Shown: positions 13,372 to 25,042 of the stretch, in pieces | How the letters are laid out: every line of letters starts with the position of its first letter | Position numbering within the stretch: position 1 is the stretch's first letter | NCBI RefSeq assembly: GCF_964199755.1 | Contig: NC_133930.1 | Location: 29,313,571 to 29,377,570 of the forward strand | Source: Larus michahellis | Lineage: Eukaryota; Chordata; Aves; Charadriiformes; Laridae | Length of the DNA: 64,000 nucleotides | Reading direction: 5' to 3' | Position numbers and translations under genes: made by a program | The notes under the pieces: generated by a model | The model's input: only the letters and a program-made list of their open reading frames with translations | Told to the model about the DNA's origin: nothing | Databases searched by the model: none

Positions 13372-16102
13372 TTTCTGAGCCCATAGTCTTCATACATTCC
13401 AACTTTCTCCTCTGCGACACCCAGGTAAAACCAGAAATCTTGGGATAAAATTGTACTAACTGCCCTTCTTTTCCCCAAAAGGAGTGAACACCCCCAAAAA
13501 TGTTGAGGAAAAGTGAGAAAGCAGAACTTAAGGCACGAGAAAGCCTATTCTTTCTTCTAAGCACCTACGTCCCGGCTCGTGTGGCTCAGGCAGGGAGGGT
13601 GGCAGGCTCAGGAGGAGCTGGTCTCCTCCTGGTCTCTCCGGAGGAGGTGGGCACGCACCAGCTCTTCTCCCAGCAGTCTCAACCTGGGGGCTGCAGCCCC
13701 CCCGGGAGTGAGCACCCGTGGCAGGAGAAAGGCAGCGCGAGAGTGAGTAGCGTGGCAGCTGCGTGACTGCGAAGGTGCTTGTGGGCACTAATGGAAGAAG
13801 TTATTACTTCCCTGCTTTGTTGCATGGGGGGAAGCTCAAACCCCCTTTCAGAAACATCTTTCTTTGGAGCGTAGTCCCCCTGCCTTGCCTGCACATTGCT
13901 GAGGTTCCTTCTTGCCACAGTGAATATAAACTGGGAAGAGTGAGATAAAACTCAACATATACACAGAAATAAAAAGAGACACTGAAATACACAGAAATAC
14001 AGAGAGACATACTTCCTTGTTATGTGTCAAATCTTGACATTTTTGTCATTTATAAGGGCTATATTATTTATAATGACTGAGGTGACAAGGGGTGCAGAAG
14101 CAATCCCGATGGGACACTATACCTGAGGGAGCGCTGTACTAGAAATTTGGGTTCCTGTTCTGTTTCCTCTGCGTGTTAATGTCTTGACTCAGTCACTAGG
14201 AGCAGGCTCCTGGAGGGTGCTCCAGGCTGGTGACACAGCACAACCAGCTCTGCCCTGGGAACAGAAATCGATGCATTCTCACCTTGAGCTTGCCTTGTTC
14301 CCCACTAAAATAAGGGCAATGCTTAATGTCTGGTACAGCTATGTATTATACATATTGTAAAACAACATTTTCTCAAGAACAGCAGTTCCTAAACTACAGA
14401 AAATTATTCTATTTGGCTCCATACTTACTGCAAAATCCTTTCCAGGAAACTTTAACACCCTGTATAGATTTGGCCCAACTCACAGCTATCTATTACATTT
14501 TAAACTACATGGCTTAGTCACTAGTATGCTTAAGGTCAGCTAAGTGTAAGTTAAAAATTTTTTTCCTTGCTCATTCCTCTGTAATTTATTTTTCTCTAAG
14601 ACTCTGCAGAGGTAGAAACAAGAGGAACATTCGGCCACGTGTATTTTGCTTCCTTTAACTCCATTGCCAAATAATTCATAAGGGACAGAGGGGTGGTGGG
14701 GCGAAGTGTATTCATTTTGAATTTTTGTTGCAAACATAAATACTTCAAAACATAGATGATAATATTTCTGGGGGTCCAAAGGGAAGAGGGGATTGGTTCC
14801 TCTTAACCAGGCATACCTCCTTCTGCTATTCTGATGGATGAACACGGAGCAGGCATCCATCACGGCAATCCTTGTGAGGGACTGGGGGTGGGGCTGGATT
14901 TGGGGTTGCTTTGCAGAACTTTGAAACAAGTAAGGAGCCAGGGAGGGGATAGTTTCTGACCTTCAGTGGCTTCTGGGGAGCGGTGCTTTCCCAGGCCCAA
15001 GGCTGCACTATCAGAGTCAATGTGCATGTTGCCGTTGCCTTGAAAAGGGAACGGAGCGATCTATAGCAGAAGTCAGGAGGTGAGAGGGGCTGGTCTTACT
15101 GTGCTCCTTCCTCCCCCACCCCCCCCCCCAAAGTTCGCTGCATGAGGTTTTAGCAGACTTCCGTGATGTATGGATATGGAAAGCTATGACTAATTCCCCA
15201 GGTGATCCGTGTATATTTAACATCCAAAATCTCAAGCAAACATCCTGCTTGTTGAATTATTGTCTGGCGTTCACGTATTTCCTGATTTGGCCACCACTGC
15301 TGGCTGCTGTTTTAACAGATTTTCACTTTTTCTGCTGTCCCGTTGGTCTGGCAGTAGGAGAAATAGCTGTGGTTGTGGGTGTGCTGAGAGGCAATGGAAT
15401 CACCGCCATCCTGCTCGTAGTGGCTGTACTCTGACTCCTCACCTCCTTCACTGCACCACTCCTCCAGTTTTTTTACATACTTTCCGAGGCCTGAAAGCAC
15501 GGGCCAACACCGAGTTATTGTGACCTGGTTTTAATTTATCTGTAACCAGTTAAAATTACTCCCCAAAGGAACTTTAATTGCTTTTTTGTTTCACGAGCAC
15601 CCCAAAAAATCACTGGTGCTGAAGAACCCTAGTCCTTCAGTCCACGGGTCCCTCCTCCTCCTTATATTGGCAAAGTAAAAGTTCAGGCAAAAACATGAAC
15701 TGTGTGTACAAGATATTCAAAAGCTCCTTGGGAAAGGGGCTGTATTTTCCCCTGCCAAACGTCTGGATTTGCAACTGTCTTTGAATGCATCCCATAGCTG
15801 AGCTTCGAGGAGAAAGACTCAGTCACAAACGACTGTAACATGTATTGTACAAACATATATTTAAAGTAAATGCTATCTTGACCTGTACATCAAAGGCATG
15901 GCCTTGCCTTCACACAGAAGGAGGCAGCCTGGCAGTGCTCCAGCCAAACACCGGGCAGGTTTGTAAGAGCTGCGGAGTGATGGTCGGGAACCAGAGAGAA
16001 AGCCCCCGCATGACCCTGGACCCCGCTCCCCTCGGGCTCCTCCCTTCTGGCTAGTGAGCCCACCTGGCGTCAGCCCACTCGCAGAGCAGATCCTGACCTG
16101 AA

Positions 16103-16150
16103 TGACGTTATAGTTGGATGACATTATAGCTGGGTGACGTTATAGGGTGA
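16103..16150. repeat. Three tandem 16-bp units containing TGACGTTATAG
   Basis: Units start at 16103, 16119 and 16135: TGACGTTATAGTTGGA, TGACATTATAGCTGGG and TGACGTTATAGGGTGA, followed by a further TGACTTTATA. Each contains a TGACGT-like half CRE/ATF element. Either a short satellite or a clustered binding site. Confidence 0.8.
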
Positions 16151-17689
16151 CTTTATAAAGAAGCGGGATGGGTCTGGCCTTCCCTCCTTCTGCGTGGACC
16201 CGAAATCTTGGCCAGGGTTGGATTTGGGGTCTGCTTGGCGGGTGCGCTCGGGGCAGTGAGGAGCAGAGCAGCAGGACAGGGTTCCCCCAGGACTCCCCCT
16301 CTCCTGCCCTCAGCACCTGTTTTTTTGCAAACCTGATGGCAGCACCACAGGCACCAACTTATCTGTAGTCGCTGCCCTTTCACGGGCAGCGCTGAGCTTC
16401 CACCACCCCGTGGGAAAGTCCACCACTCTGGTTCCTAGACCAGCAGTTTCCCCAAGGGAGACCCCTGTGGAGGCAGGTGTTTCTGGGAGGTCAGCATCAG
16501 TGGCTCCCCACAGCTGAGCTTCACTCCTCCCAGAGCTGGCTTGGCGGGGCAGCAAGGACTGCCATGTAATCATGGCACCTACATGAGGGCAAACACGCAC
16601 AAAAACCTCCTGTGTGCCAAATGATGGCTGCTTTGCAGAGTCTCGAGGAAGCATCACTGCGGGCTGTGCAGGGAAAACCCACTTCTTTTCCTGGGTGCCA
16701 GCACTTACAGTGTGACCGTCTCTTGTTCACCAGCACGCGGGTGAGGAAAATAAATGGCTCTTGCAACACTCTCTGAAAATCAATAAACGAGGATGGCAGT
16801 GTCAGGTTTTGCTGATTGAAAATAGTGGGTGCTGTGAACTCCTGGAACAAGTACTCTGTAACACAGAGCTGCCAAATGTTGCTCCCAGTTTCGTTGCTGG
16901 ACAGATTTCCTGTGTGGACTGATATAAAATGCATTGCAATAGTGAAAGATATGGGTTAAGGCAGTGAGGTCCTCTGTCAAAAAAGAGGCAAGTTTTTTGG
17001 CAGTACATTAAATAAACCAAGAAGTTCTCACTTGAGAGACCCTTACATTATGCACCTTCTTCATAATTTGTAAGCAAATTACAAAGCACAGGAAGATATT
17101 TCCTTGTTGTTTGTGCTGGGAGTGATTTATTCTGTGTTATTCTCTGAGGATAGCAATCTGGTGGAGAAGATGTGGCCTTTATCCCTGACTTTCCTGTCAT
17201 GCCTGAATGTAGTTCATATCTGTGCATGAGGTTTTATCCAGAAGTTACCTCAGTAGAGAAAGCCACTTTTCTGAGCAAGTGAATGGAGGTATCTGCAATC
17301 AGCCCATGCCACCTGCCTGCCCCAAGGAAGCTGGCTGGTTGGCTTCTTGAAGAGGAACACAGGCAGTTTGATGTGCTCCTTGTACAACAGTGATGCAGAC
17401 CTTGTCATTTCAGTGTACTAATAAATAATTCTTCTGCTAAAACTTTTTCTTGTAGCAGTCTAGTTGCCTTCCTTCTTGCTTAACTCCCTTGAAATTCCTA
17501 TATAAGCTAATGTAACCATGAGGCTGGAACTGATAAAAAGGTTGTCAAGGAGGCCATTTCAACAGGTTTAGGTCAAGAAAGATGTTAGCATGTGCTACCA
17601 CATCAAGCACTACAAGGAATTCTTCATTAGTGAAGAATGTAAGGGTTTGTGTTGCAACAGTGCCTTAATCCTGCCCAGGATCAACAACA

Positions 17690-17727
17690 ACAGGGATGAA
17701 GATGAAGAAGATGAAGAAGAGGAAGAA

Positions 17728-17768
<41 letters not shown>

Positions 17769-17791
17769 GGAAGAGGAAGAGGAAGAGGAAG
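17690..17791. repeat. GAA/GAG purine microsatellite
   Basis: A trinucleotide and hexanucleotide purine repeat. From 17713 to 17791 the + strand is purine only (79 bases). Any poly-Glu or poly-Ser open frame through it is an artefact of the repeat. Confidence 0.95.
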
Positions 17792-18889
17792 CCAAAGGTG
17801 AAAGCAGGGCTGAATGAGGGTAGGATTCTTCTTCCACAGTAAGGGGCCCCTGTACCTGCTGCTTCCATTGGTAAAAAGAATGGAGATGGGAGTAAATCAA
17901 GTCCTTGGGTTTGGTTCTTGGGTTCAGTTTTCATTGACGAAATATAAGCAAATCAAAGGACAGATCCAAACTGTCCTAATCCTTGGTGATTCTGCATATG
18001 AATCAGTATTACCTGCTGGCTGGAGCTACTTGCAGGTTTTGGACTGAGTCAGAGGCACATTTGGTGTCATATATGACATGAGACCCAGACTGTCATACTG
18101 TGTCTTGGTTCCACTCCATATAATGTTTTAAGTTCCTCAAGAAAAAAGCTGCATAATTATTATTTTCTAATGTCACCTTTTTCATTAATGTGTTAGTTCC
18201 TGCTTAGTAGCCTTTCTATGTATGTGACCTCAAAATACCACAGTAACTTTTGAACAGATCCTCAAGTACTTACACATTGCCTTCTTAGAGTATTGGGCCA
18301 TTCTTGGCACATAGTTTCACTATAGTCAGGAAAATCAAATCATAAGTGAACACAACCAGATTATTAACATTACTATCATGCACACAGATATGCAGACATT
18401 AACAATGGCATTGGAATACAGCTGCAGCAGGAATTACCAAAGTCACCAAACTCCATCTAGTGGGAGAAACCCAGAAACAGACAAAGAAAGGATGCAGTAG
18501 TGTCCACTTGCTGATGCATACACCTTGCATACATATGCAACGAACACACACAACTTCGCTTTGAACTCCTCTTTCACAAAAAGTCGAAGATGTCAAAGGT
18601 GTTTTTTTATCCTATTTGACTGTGGAAGGGGGCTCAACAAAATAAAGGCAGAATTCTTGAGGAAGCCATATGCCAAACCTTTGGCTCATCAAGTGTCTCA
18701 GGGTCTCAAGACACCTGATATTGCCTTTCTCCCTTATCAATTGAGAGACTTATTCTTTTTTCAGCTTGTGCAGCGTATGTTGCCAAAACTTTTTTGCCGC
18801 TAAGCAGTAGAACGGTGGCAGTGGGGGAAGTTAACTAGTGTCCGATCAATCCAGAGATATCTGGCAAAGTCAGTACTCTGTGATATATG

Positions 18890-19550
18890 TGGGTGATGTT
18901 GGTGGATGAAAAGCTCAACATGAGCCAACAATGTGCACTTGCAGCCCAGAAGGCCAATCGCATCCTGGGCTGCATCAAAAGAAGCGTGGCCAGCAGATCC
19001 AGAGAGGTGATTCTGCCCCTCTACTCTGCTCTCGTGAGACCCCACCTGGAGTACTGTGTCCAGCTCTGGAGCCATCACAAAAGAAGGACACGGACCTGTT
19101 GGAGCAGGTGCAGAGAATGGCCATGAAGATGATCCGAGGGCTGGAGCACCTCTGCTATGAGGACAAGCTGCGAGAGTTGGGGTTGTTCAGCCTGGAGAAG
19201 AGAAGGCTCCAGGGAGACCTTATAGCGCCCTTCCAGTTCCTGAAGAGGGCCTACAGGGAAGATGGGGAGGGGCTGTTTGCAAGGGCTTGTAGCGACAGGA
19301 TGAGGGGCAATGGTTTTAAACTAGAGCAAGGTAGGTTTAGATTAGACATTGGGAAGAAGTTCTTTACAACCTGGAACAGGTTGCTCAGAGAGGTGGTGGA
19401 GGCCCCATCCCTGGAGACATTCAAGGCCAGGCTTGATGAGGGTCTGAGCAACCTGATCTAGTTAAAGATATCCCTGCTTACTGCAGGGGTTTGGACTAGG
19501 TGACCTTTAAAGGTCCCTTCCAACCCAACACATTCTACGATTCTATGATG
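18890..19550 (+). mobile_element. CR1 LINE, 5'-truncated, 3' end of ORF2 and 3' UTR
   Basis: Non-LTR retrotransposon of the chicken-repeat-1 family. The + strand encodes the C-terminal part of the CR1 reverse transcriptase [23 protein letters not shown], then [20 protein letters not shown] and [13 protein letters not shown], and after a frameshift near 19065-19080 GLEHLCYEDKLRELGLFSLE through to KARLDEGLSNLI and a TAG stop at 19459-19461. The 3' UTR ends in the diagnostic ATTCTACGATTCTATGATG at about 19532-19550. The copy is 5'-truncated at about 18890 and inactive. Confidence 0.93.
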
Positions 19551-20847
19551 TGTGCACCCTTTTAACTGAGGTCTGCTTGTGCTGGATTGCTATCTGCTAG
19601 CTGCTTTTCAATATGAAAAGACAAACCTTTTTCCCAGTCTGGCACCTTGGGCTTATCAAGCCCTTCTTTTGACACTTCTTATCTTGAACTACTCTATCTG
19701 TAAGTGCACTCTATCAGAGGATGAACTGTAAATCTGCCTGGAGAGTGAAGTTAGTGCCCAATACAGCACTTTGTTTCACATTCTCAAATGACATACTTTT
19801 TGTAGTCAAAACAAAGTGTCTCTGTTAATGCCTAGTATATCTACTGGAATTAATATTTTCCTAGGCTATCTTTCTCTTCATGCAGAAAGTCCATATTACA
19901 CCCTGCCTGTGGAGCAGCCCTCTTGATGGGCTTGAAATTCACCCTCTGTGCCTTAAAAACATCCCAATTGCACTGTTATTTGGGAGATGCTAAAGTCTCT
20001 ATTTTGAAGTGAGAGACATGTAGCATGGGTTTGCTTTGCTGGTGGGATGTTTTCTGGTTTGTGCAAAGCTGCCTTTTCTGTTTTCTTTACTACACATAGG
20101 CAAGGTGCCTGCTTAAAAAAGCCTACCTCCCTGGTTGCTATTTCTAATAGTAGAGCTGAATGGATTAGCATGAAACAATAAGTCATCCCCCATGTCGAAA
20201 TTAGCCTTTACGTTTAGAAATATATATAAGTTGTAGAAATCCAGTTTAATCACTGCTGCTCTTGGTTGTGGACTTCTGATGCTAGCTGTGCTTGTGTTTA
20301 AATACTGTACCAAATGTCTTGGGTGCACAGGAACGAATGCAGTCATGTTACCCGACACATGTTAGAATACAATCATGAAAGCAAGCTTTGACATAACTAG
20401 TGGATGCCAGTGTCAGTACCAGGAAGTTAGGAGGGGACTGAGAAACTCCTAGTGGAAGACAAGTAGTTACAGGGGTGGGCTAAAGCGGTCAGGATAGGAA
20501 CAGCTAGGAGTTAGCCTGGACTCTCTGTGACCCTTCTTCCCCCTCCGCGCCCTGCCCACCGCCTCCGATAAATGATAGCATCTGGTGAAGTAGGATGTAA
20601 AGGAAATCTGTGGCATTTGTTTATATGTTGTACTTTTAACTGCCTGGAGCAAGTATAGAGATTGCCCTGCCCAGAGGCAGGGAGCTGTGGGAGCATTTGT
20701 TGTACATCTTTCTTCAGCTAAGCCCTTTGTTCAAAGAGCATAGGAAATTCCCCTTGCCACCACTCTTCTGCTGATTCCTATTGCAACTCTAGATACTGGA
20801 AGGACAAGATTCAGACAGTTCAGCAACCTTCCTGTAATTATGGGAAG
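19551..20847. other. Intergenic sequence between two CR1 copies
   Basis: About 1.3 kb of AT-rich sequence. No gene, repeat or strong motif was recognised. Confidence 0.6.
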
Positions 20848-20966
20848 AATCATAGAATCATAGAATAGTTTGGGTTGGAAGGGACCTTAAAGATCATCTA
20901 GTTCCAACCCCCCTGCCATGGGCAGGGACATCTCCCACTAGATCAGGTTGCTCAGAGCCCCGTCCA
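20848..20966 (-). mobile_element. CR1 LINE 3' end (left half, split by provirus)
   Basis: Reads on the minus strand as the end of a CR1: the last ORF2 codons (ending SNLI and a stop), the 3' UTR with GGTTGGAAGGGACCTTAAAG on the + strand, and the terminal ATTCTATGATTCTATGATTC. It is continuous with the CR1 sequence restarting at 25626: the provirus lies between, flanked by a 6-bp duplication (CGTCCA at 20961-20966 and 25626-25631). Confidence 0.92.
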
Positions 20967-21335
20967 TGTTGGAGTGGGAGACGGACCCGGAGTAACGATG
21001 GAGTCTCAATATGAGTATGATCGTTCTCCCTTTATTCAAGTTTTCACAGAGTATATACAGACAGGCAATAAGAGCACGCGCTAGCGGCAGCTATATGATT
21101 GGCTTACAGTCTCTGTTCACGCGCTGTCCATGCAGTTCATTCACAGATCAGATTGGTTACAAGAATTCACATAGTAAATTGCTTAGTCATTAGCACAACA
21201 TGTTTTCTACCTTCTCAGTCCCCGTTTTTCCCATGTACTAATTCCATCTTCTACCACCTGTTTTGCTCTTAATCTAATCTCTCATAGTAGGGAGGCTGGC
21301 TCACGTGACCATTTTCTCTCAGACACATTCCTACA
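20967..21335 (-). repeat. 3' LTR of the provirus
   Basis: 369 bp with the same elements as its partner: TATATA at 21052-21057 and AATAAA (minus strand) at 21031-21036. The envelope reading frame runs into it and stops at 21269-21271, so the last about 22 residues are encoded by U3 sequence. Left edge abuts CGTCCA at 20961-20966. Confidence 0.95.
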
Positions 21336-21940
21336 ATACCCCCTTTTTCTTCTTGAGCCAGCCAGACCTTATGCATGGCATTTTCTATCATGTCAGTCAC
21401 TTTGCAGAGAACACACGAGGCTACCATAATCAATAATAATATAACCAACAATAGTATGAGCCCTTGCTTCAGGAAGTCTGATAACCATTCCGTTATACTC
21501 CATGAGCTTAACCAATCATCGAAACCGTTTTTTACCACTTTTAATTTGGACATGTTATCCTTCAGCTCCCGTAACTGCTTATGAATGGATGATGAGTGGT
21601 CAGAAAGGTTCATACAACACATACCTTCAAAATCTTCACATCCATGACCCTGAGCTAACAGCAAAAATTCAATAGCCGCTTGATTTTGCAACATAGCATG
21701 CCGAATGCTATCAGCATCAGTAAGCAAGCTAGATATGATTTCAGTTGTAAGGTTTATCTGTTTACTTGCCCAACACCCTGTCTTATTCAACGTATTTAAT
21801 GCCGTTGCTGTTCCTAGCGAAGGAAGAATACTTAGCCCTATTCTTTGTCTGAGATTCGAAAATGTTATATGGTCATCACAGGATGGGGTGAAGGTATGAA
21901 CTGTTCTCTTGGCTCTGTGGTTCCTGCGTGCTCTGCTCAC
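21269..21940 (-). pseudogene. Envelope transmembrane subunit, second copy with open frame
   Basis: An open frame of 223 residues with the layout of an alpharetrovirus-type envelope TM subunit: a basic furin-like site (RAKR, residues 9-12), an internal fusion-loop region bounded by Cys 21 and Cys 56, a heptad region, the CX6CC motif (Cys 101, 108, 109) followed by NLSDHS, and a membrane anchor at about residues 160-180 with a cytoplasmic tail ending within the LTR. The first listed codon is GTG and the frame stays open upstream without an ATG that I could identify; no surface subunit is recognisable, so this is only part of an env gene. Whether it is expressed is unknown. Confidence 0.8.
21336..21354 (-). 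other. Polypurine tract of the provirus
   Basis: Minus-strand AAGAAGAAAAAGGGGGTAT immediately before the TG of the 3' LTR: the usual position and composition of the plus-strand primer. Confidence 0.88.
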
Positions 21941-22596
21941 TGTATCTTTGGCCGTACGCAGGCCTCTGCTCGTAGATCTGCCACATCTCCCCCTTTTTTG
22001 TTTAACACCAGACCATTTATTAACAAGGTCGCCGTGACTTGTGCTTCTACTCGTTGTGACGCTCTTAGACGTTTATATACTAAACACAATTAAAAACAGA
22101 ATCAAAAAGAACCCTGCTAAGTCAATAAATACCCAGATTCCTAAATTTAGCCCAGAAAGCCAATTTCTTTGGATTTACCCACGAGAAATCCTTTTGTAAT
22201 ATTTCAAATACATTGCGGTTGCTGACAGCACAAGCGACCCTGGAAAAACAATCGTGGTAACATTTCGATCATCATAGTTACTGGTTTTGAAAAGGTATGT
22301 GGCAAAAATACCCACTCTAACGCAGTCAGGCTCTTTGCGAGTGCATCATCCCACTGTCCTATCAGGGCATAAAGTTGAAGTTCTTGTAGGAAGGTGTTCA
22401 ATGCGTCTTGCAGCAGTAGTAGACTATATCTTATCTTTCAACATGCTGTAATGCCTTCTGAGCTGTTGGCATTAATGAACATAAAACTTATCGGGGGGGG
22501 GGTGGGGGCAGACACAGTGCTTCAGGGCATCCCCTGTACCTTCAAAGTATGCTCATGTCTCTCTCCCCCTCTCTGACCCGAGACAGCCTCCTTATA

Positions 22597-22760
22597 TCCT
22601 GCACTGGATTGACTGGAGAAGTACAGGCTAGAGTCGCTGCATGCATGGCCAGCGCACGCAGCGAGTCCCACCAGACTCTCCTGCACTGGATCGAGTAGAA
22701 AAGTACAGGCTAGAGTCGCTGCACATGTGGCCAGTGTATGCAGCGAGTCTCACCAAACTC
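22597..22760 (-). repeat. Two tandem 82-bp units inside the provirus
   Basis: Units 22597-22678 and 22679-22760 align without gaps with roughly a dozen or so mismatches; both contain AAGTACAGGCTAGAGTCGCT. Within each, GAGTCGCTGC near the middle and GCAGCGAGTC about 25 bases later can pair as an imperfect stem. They sit between the two envelope TM regions. Confidence 0.85.
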
Positions 22761-23346
22761 ATGATCCAGCTTTGCTAACAGCAGCTGTCTGATACGTGAC
22801 TACATTGTTGTAATCCCTTCTTGTTATCTTCTTCTGTGAAGGTCGGGTTCTCATGGATACACACATAGTTTTTAGAGCAACATATTCTACAACTCGTACA
22901 AGGGTATGATGCAAAGTGGCATTTACAGCTGATCGTATAATGCTTATTAAACACGGCAAACAGCATACTAAACATAACAGACAAATTCCTTCCACACAGG
23001 CGATGAGTACAATTTGCTTCAACCAACCCCACCCCCAAGTCCATCCAGCAAAGAGATTTCACCCAGTGGTCTCCACAAGTTGCTGGTTCGGTCGGTGCAG
23101 TTCCTGCAGCTGGGCATGGATGGATTTGGAGTGGTCACTTAGATTCATACAATACAGTCCTTTAAAATCTTGACAACCATGTCTGTGAGCTGAAAGCAAA
23201 AAATCAGTAGCAGTTCTGTTTTGCAATGTCGCATATCGAATACTATCTACATCTAACAATAACTCAGACGTAGCGGTACTAGTAGCATTGTTAAACTTAT
23301 CCTTGGCAGCAAGAGAGTCCTTGTTATCACGAATCCTTGGCAGCAA
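22759..23346 (-). pseudogene. Envelope transmembrane subunit, first and damaged copy
   Basis: On the minus strand the frame from 23346 to 23059 carries the hydrophilic/heptad part of a retroviral TM subunit: LDVDSIRYATLQNRTATDFL followed by HRHGCQDFKGLYC, where the CX6CC disulfide motif has lost its first paired cysteine to Tyr. The sequence then shifts frame: a second frame from 23022 to 22759 carries a hydrophobic membrane anchor (VLIACVEGICLLCLVCCLPC) and a tail. Frameshift plus motif loss mean it cannot make a working protein. It resembles alpharetroviral TM. A 27-bp direct duplication at 23300-23326 and 23334-23360 marks its upstream edge. Confidence 0.75.
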
Positions 23347-23865
23347 AAGAGTCCTTGTTAGCTAGAGCGCATGCGGACTCCCTGTTCTTGCTGGTACTGT
23401 GCTTTGATCTTCTTCCACAACAGGCCAAGATTCTCAAGCAGCTAGATAAGGTGTCTGTGAGTCCATTACAGGCTTATGTCATCCAAATGTTTTTCTTGCA
23501 AGCACCCGAGACTGAATAACAATTGGTGTGATATCTGTGTTTTCCAGCACCCAGGTGCGAGTCCCTTGTGTGTATTTACAGTCCTCCTCGCCGATTTTCC
23601 GTTGCTTTCCCATATTCCACCCCCTTGCTCAAGAGACCGCTTCTGCTGGGTTCATTTTAGTCTTGCAGGGTATAACACAGAGCAATCTACTAAGGCATGC
23701 AATAACGTATACACATATAGGAAAAAACCAAAAACTTATCTCTATGGTACTGCTTTGAATCAGGTGTCCTGTTTCTCTTTTTCTGATGCTTTGTCATAAT
23801 GCTTATGGCATACTTTTGTGCTAATGTGGCACATTTCCCATCTAATTGTTCCTGTTTGGTTTCTT

Positions 23866-23985
23866 TTTGTTTGTTTGTTTGTTTGTTTGTTTGTTTTTCT
23901 TTTTTTCTCTTTTTTTTTCTTTTTCCTTTTTTTCCTTTTTTTCTCTTTTTAATTTTTTCTTTCTTTTTTTTTTTTCATCACTTAC
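23866..23985. repeat. T-rich (GTTT)n / (CTTT)n tract inside the provirus
   Basis: Seven or so GTTT units at 23868-23896 followed by TTTTTCTTTTTTCC-type pyrimidine sequence. On the proviral sense strand it is an A-rich (AAAC)n tract. It separates the gag fragment from the envelope remnants where pol would normally be. Confidence 0.9.
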
Positions 23986-24532
23986 GACTGACATAAAAGT
24001 CTGCCTTTGCAACAAGAGCTCAGTTTCTCTTTTTTCCTTAAGTTTCTCATTTTCCTACCGAGCATCCTATAGACTTTGTCTCAACTCCTTTTCCCAAACA
24101 ACCATGATCTTATAGACAAACAACAAACAAACAACCAGCGATACGCCCTGCACGGATGAGCCGTTCCCGAGAGTGTAAACGTGTCGGTTCGTGAAAAATC
24201 CCCCAATATTTCAGGACTTCCATCGGTTCTACAGCCCATCCTGGTGTATCTGCCTGGGGTGCGCTCGCCTTACGTCTAAACATTGTGTACACACAAACTT
24301 CTTCACTTGACGGAGTGTCAGCCCTAGTTGCATACGAGAACAGTACCACACCGGGCAGACACCTGCTCAAGTGGAGTCACCTAACGACACTGCACACAAC
24401 AAAAAGCAAACAGTAGCACAGATGCTGATCAGCAGGTACAAGCTGGCGCCCACACACACTTACACAGCAGACATACAAAAACAGCACTTTTATCTCAGGG
24501 AGACGACTGGGGAGGGGGCGAGGCGGGCAATG

Positions 24533-24991
24533 TCAGGAGCAAACAGCTCTGGCTCTGTCCTTCTCTGCTGACATCCTGCCTCCTCCATCAGCCTCAGGTG
24601 GAGCAGAGGGGCTCAGCAGGGGATTGTCCCAGACCTTCGGACCTGGCCTGTTCGATCCCCTTCCCGTGGGTTGTAACGCTGCAAAAGTCCCGGCTGCTGC
24701 GGCTCGCTCCGCGTTCATATCTTGTGAGGTTGATAACACCAACCACCATGTCGTCACTAACAGTGATGCCTCTTTGTCTCCTTTACTTATCACTTCCCAC
24801 AGTTTTTTCCCAACAGCCTCCCATATTTCTGGTTTAAAAGCTGTCTGGGGCTCTGGTGCGAATCCGTTCTCTCTGCACCAGGTTAACAACCTTCGGAGCA
24901 TACGCTCATCGTATTTCACCCCTCTCTTAGAGAGGATATGCAGGAGAAGTCTTAATATAGCTCCTTCTTCTTTTGTTACTTGTTGCCTCAT
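24533..24991 (-). pseudogene. Retroviral gag fragment, matrix-like
   Basis: An ORF of 152 residues beginning with a true ATG (24991-24989), about 245 bases after the primer-binding site, the expected place for gag. Residues about 10-90 contain LLLHILSKRGVKYDERMLRR and WEAVGKKLWE, a helical pattern like the betaretroviral matrix (Gag p10-type) domain: a basic Lys-Arg-Gly-Val element, a tryptophan-centred helix and a conserved WW pair. The part after residue 95 is Ala/Gly/Pro-rich and then terminates. No capsid, nucleocapsid zinc knuckles or pol follow, so gag is truncated. The family assignment rests on my recognition of the pattern; a profile search would settle it. Confidence 0.65.
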
Positions 24992-25042
24992 CTCCTGCCC
25001 AATTTAATCAGTTTGAGCAACAGTTTCGCTGGTGTTTCAATC

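Larger units (their letters stand above)
8836..18885. other. Intergenic sequence between DMRT3 and the first large CR1
   Basis: About 10 kb with no recognised gene. It holds a GC-richer block at about 10740-11300, a T-rich tract at 11341-11450, a 39-bp-period direct repeat at 13305-13371, a 16-bp tandem motif at 16103-16150 and a purine microsatellite at 17690-17791. Open frames here are short, unsupported by any recognised domain, and many overlap simple repeats. Confidence 0.7.

Noticed and set aside
17590..17934. Open frames with poly-Glu, poly-Ser or poly-Phe
   Set aside because: Translation of the GAA/GAG microsatellite in different frames.
24110..24370. 86-codon minus-strand frame inside the provirus
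   Set aside because: First codon is TTG, no recognised domain; left as undetermined proviral sequence.
24598..25007. Plus-strand frames over the provirus 5' region
   Set aside because: Antisense to the matrix-like gag frame, which has an ATG in the right place after the primer-binding site.
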